Assembly (NCBI GenBank): GCA_016748015.1
Contig: JAAOMT010000496.1
Coordinates: 12,622-29,286, forward strand
DNA from: Geosiphon pyriformis
Taxonomy: Eukaryota; Glomeromycota; Glomeromycetes; Archaeosporales; Geosiphonaceae
Direction: 5' to 3'
Length of the DNA stretch: 16,665 bases
The notes below the pieces were generated by a model. It ran no database searches. It worked only from the letters and a program-made list of their open reading frames with translations, and had not been told where the DNA came from. Shown here piece by piece: positions 15,315 through 16,665 of this stretch. The stretch's first letter is position 1; each line of letters starts with the position of its first letter. The translations under genes and the position numbers were made by a program.

Positions 15315-16600
15315 ATGAACACACAAAAATACCAACAGCTTTAACATTATATAATTACCCAACAGTTCAAGGAGAAATTATCTCAAAATAAACAAAATAG
15401 CATCAAGCAACAATTAAAATATTTTATCAGTCATCAAAATATACTTTACTGAAAGAATAAACAAAATCCTGACCAACCAACCAGAGTAGTTACAGAACCA
15501 AAAAAAGAAACAATACTGTTCAATATGCACTCAAATCCAACAGCAGAATATTTCCACAAAGAAGCAACCATGGAAAGAACCAGAAAAAGATACTATTGGC
15601 CATCAATGTATCCAGATATTATCCAATATGTCCAAAATTGTGATGCTTGTTAAAAAAGAGGAGGAACAAAACCCAGTGAACCATTAAGACCAATCAAAGT
15701 GGGACAACCATTTGATCGCATTGGAATTGATTTAGTCAGACCATTAACAATCACCAGTAGAAAAAATAGATATATTGAAGTAGTCATGAACTATCTCACT
15801 AAATGGCCAGAAGCAAAAGCAATTCAAAGAGTGGATGCAGAATCCATTGCCGAATTCATTCATCAAGACTTGATTTGTCAATATGAATGTCCAAAAGAAT
15901 TATTATCAGACCAAAAAACTCACTTTGTGAACAGAACACTAGCAGAATTGAACCAAAGATTCGGAATTAAAAGACCACTATCATTACTATATCATCCACA
16001 AACAAATGGTTTAGTTGAAAGATTTAATAGAACATTATGTAAAGCAATCACCAAACTCAGCCAAGAAAATTAGGACAAATGGGATTTGTTTATACCATCA
16101 GTATTATTTGCTTATCAGACAATGAGACAAAATACTATACAAGCAACACCATTTGAATTGAAATATGGTAGAACAGCAACATTACCAGTTGAAAGAGAGG
16201 TCAGCACATATCCAACGGAACCAATAACAGAAGAGAATTTCCAAGAAACATTGTTAAGAAAAACATATGACCTAATGGAAACACTAGAAAACAGATGACG
16301 AAAAGCAGTTGATAACATTCAAAAATCTCAAGAAAAGCAAAAAAAATGACATGATAACCAATTACCAGATAAACCAGTTGAATTCAAGATTGGGGACAAA
16401 GTACTTCTACATTGTACCAAAGCAAAAAAACAATAGAGTGGAAAATTTGACCCTAAATGAGATGGACCATTTTACATAGAAGAAATTCTAGGAAATGAAG
16501 CTTATAAATTAAGATGGGACAACAAAATCTTAGCCAAAGCAGCACATGGTGATTGACTAAAACTATATCACCAGATAGCATCATCATTCACCCAATACCA
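15315..16600 (+). pseudogene. Integrase (element C)
   Basis: In the +1 frame relative to RNase H. The zinc part reads MHSNPTAEYF ... CDAC: the second His of HHCC is Tyr, so zinc binding is damaged. TAA follows at 15651-15653. The core keeps Asp in RIGIDLVRPL, Asp in LLSDQKTHFVN and Glu in YHPQTNGLVERFN. TAG at 16071-16073 comes after KLSQEN. The C-terminus keeps KIGDKVLLH and FYIEEILGNEAYKLR, but has stops at Trp positions that B retains (KQWSG, DPKW) and a TGA in place of the Arg of DRLKLY. After about 16590 one extra base shifts the frame, and the pol tail continues as IPQLGVQRITVQPDEIP to the window end. Confidence 0.87.
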
Positions 16601-16665
16601 TTCCACAGTTAGGAGTACAAAGAATAACAGTTCAACCAGATGAGATTCCACAAGATCTGGAACCA

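Larger units (their letters stand above)
11166..16665 (+). mobile_element. Element C: pol copy from Gag tail and protease to integrase, head to tail with B
   Basis: The order is Gag tail, protease, basic spacer, cysteine-rich domain, four-cysteine module, acidic linker, dUTPase, RT, RNase H and integrase, ending at the window edge just after the integrase. Frame 2 of the window runs from protease to RNase H with scattered stops; integrase is in the next frame. No LTR, primer site or main gag exists between B and C. B and C are clearly closer to each other than to A. Confidence 0.85.

Noticed and set aside
1-16665. Reassignment of TGA as a sense codon to explain the many stops
   Set aside because: TAG and TAA occur at the same kinds of positions, and A keeps Trp as TGG; mutation explains all three stop types.

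Overview
The window holds no recognisable host gene. It is almost entirely LTR-retrotransposon sequence of the Ty3/gypsy type: three copies of one pol lineage (A, B, C) plus an unrelated solo LTR. The AT-rich base composition, the Gag style and the dense nesting of decayed gypsy elements suggest a repeat-rich fungal genome, perhaps an arbuscular mycorrhizal (Glomeromycotina) fungus. That is an inference from general resemblance; no host marker is present.

Element A lies on the minus strand and runs off the left edge. Reading from its 5' end: LTR (5111 to 4768, ends TGTTAC/GTAACA), a candidate primer binding site, a Gag N-terminal block, then an 899-codon open frame holding Gag with a CCHC knuckle, an aspartic protease with DSGS, and a cysteine-rich domain. 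Next come a second C-x2-C-x8-C-x2-C module, a dUTPase with all five motifs recognisable, and the start of reverse transcriptase. All of this down to the dUTPase is one reading frame, broken by single stop codons. The RT lies in the -1 frame after a linker deletion.

From 5112 to about 5630 there is AT-rich non-coding DNA with two palindromes and a four-unit 23-bp minisatellite. Elements B (about 5630-11165) and C (about 11166 to the right edge) follow on the plus strand, head to tail. B starts inside the cysteine-rich domain and carries dUTPase, RT, RNase H and integrase. Its RT is split by a 997-bp solo LTR (7737-8733) flanked by an ATGG target duplication. The end of the B integrase runs in frame into the Gag tail and protease of C, with no LTR and no main gag between them. 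C then repeats protease, cysteine-rich domain, dUTPase, RT, RNase H and integrase.

B and C are heavily decayed. Nonsense codons and lost catalytic residues are mostly explained by G-to-A or C-to-T changes (Trp to stop, CGA to TGA, Asp to Asn, Gly to Arg/Glu, Cys to Tyr). A is the least damaged.

The most notable point is the pol layout: protease, a cysteine-rich domain with residue-exact spacing in all three copies, a second four-cysteine module, dUTPase, a beta-rich spacer, then RT. As a working element, Gag would package the RNA, protease would process the polyprotein, dUTPase would keep uracil out of the cDNA, RT/RNase H would copy it and integrase would insert it. The role of the cysteine-rich domain is unknown.
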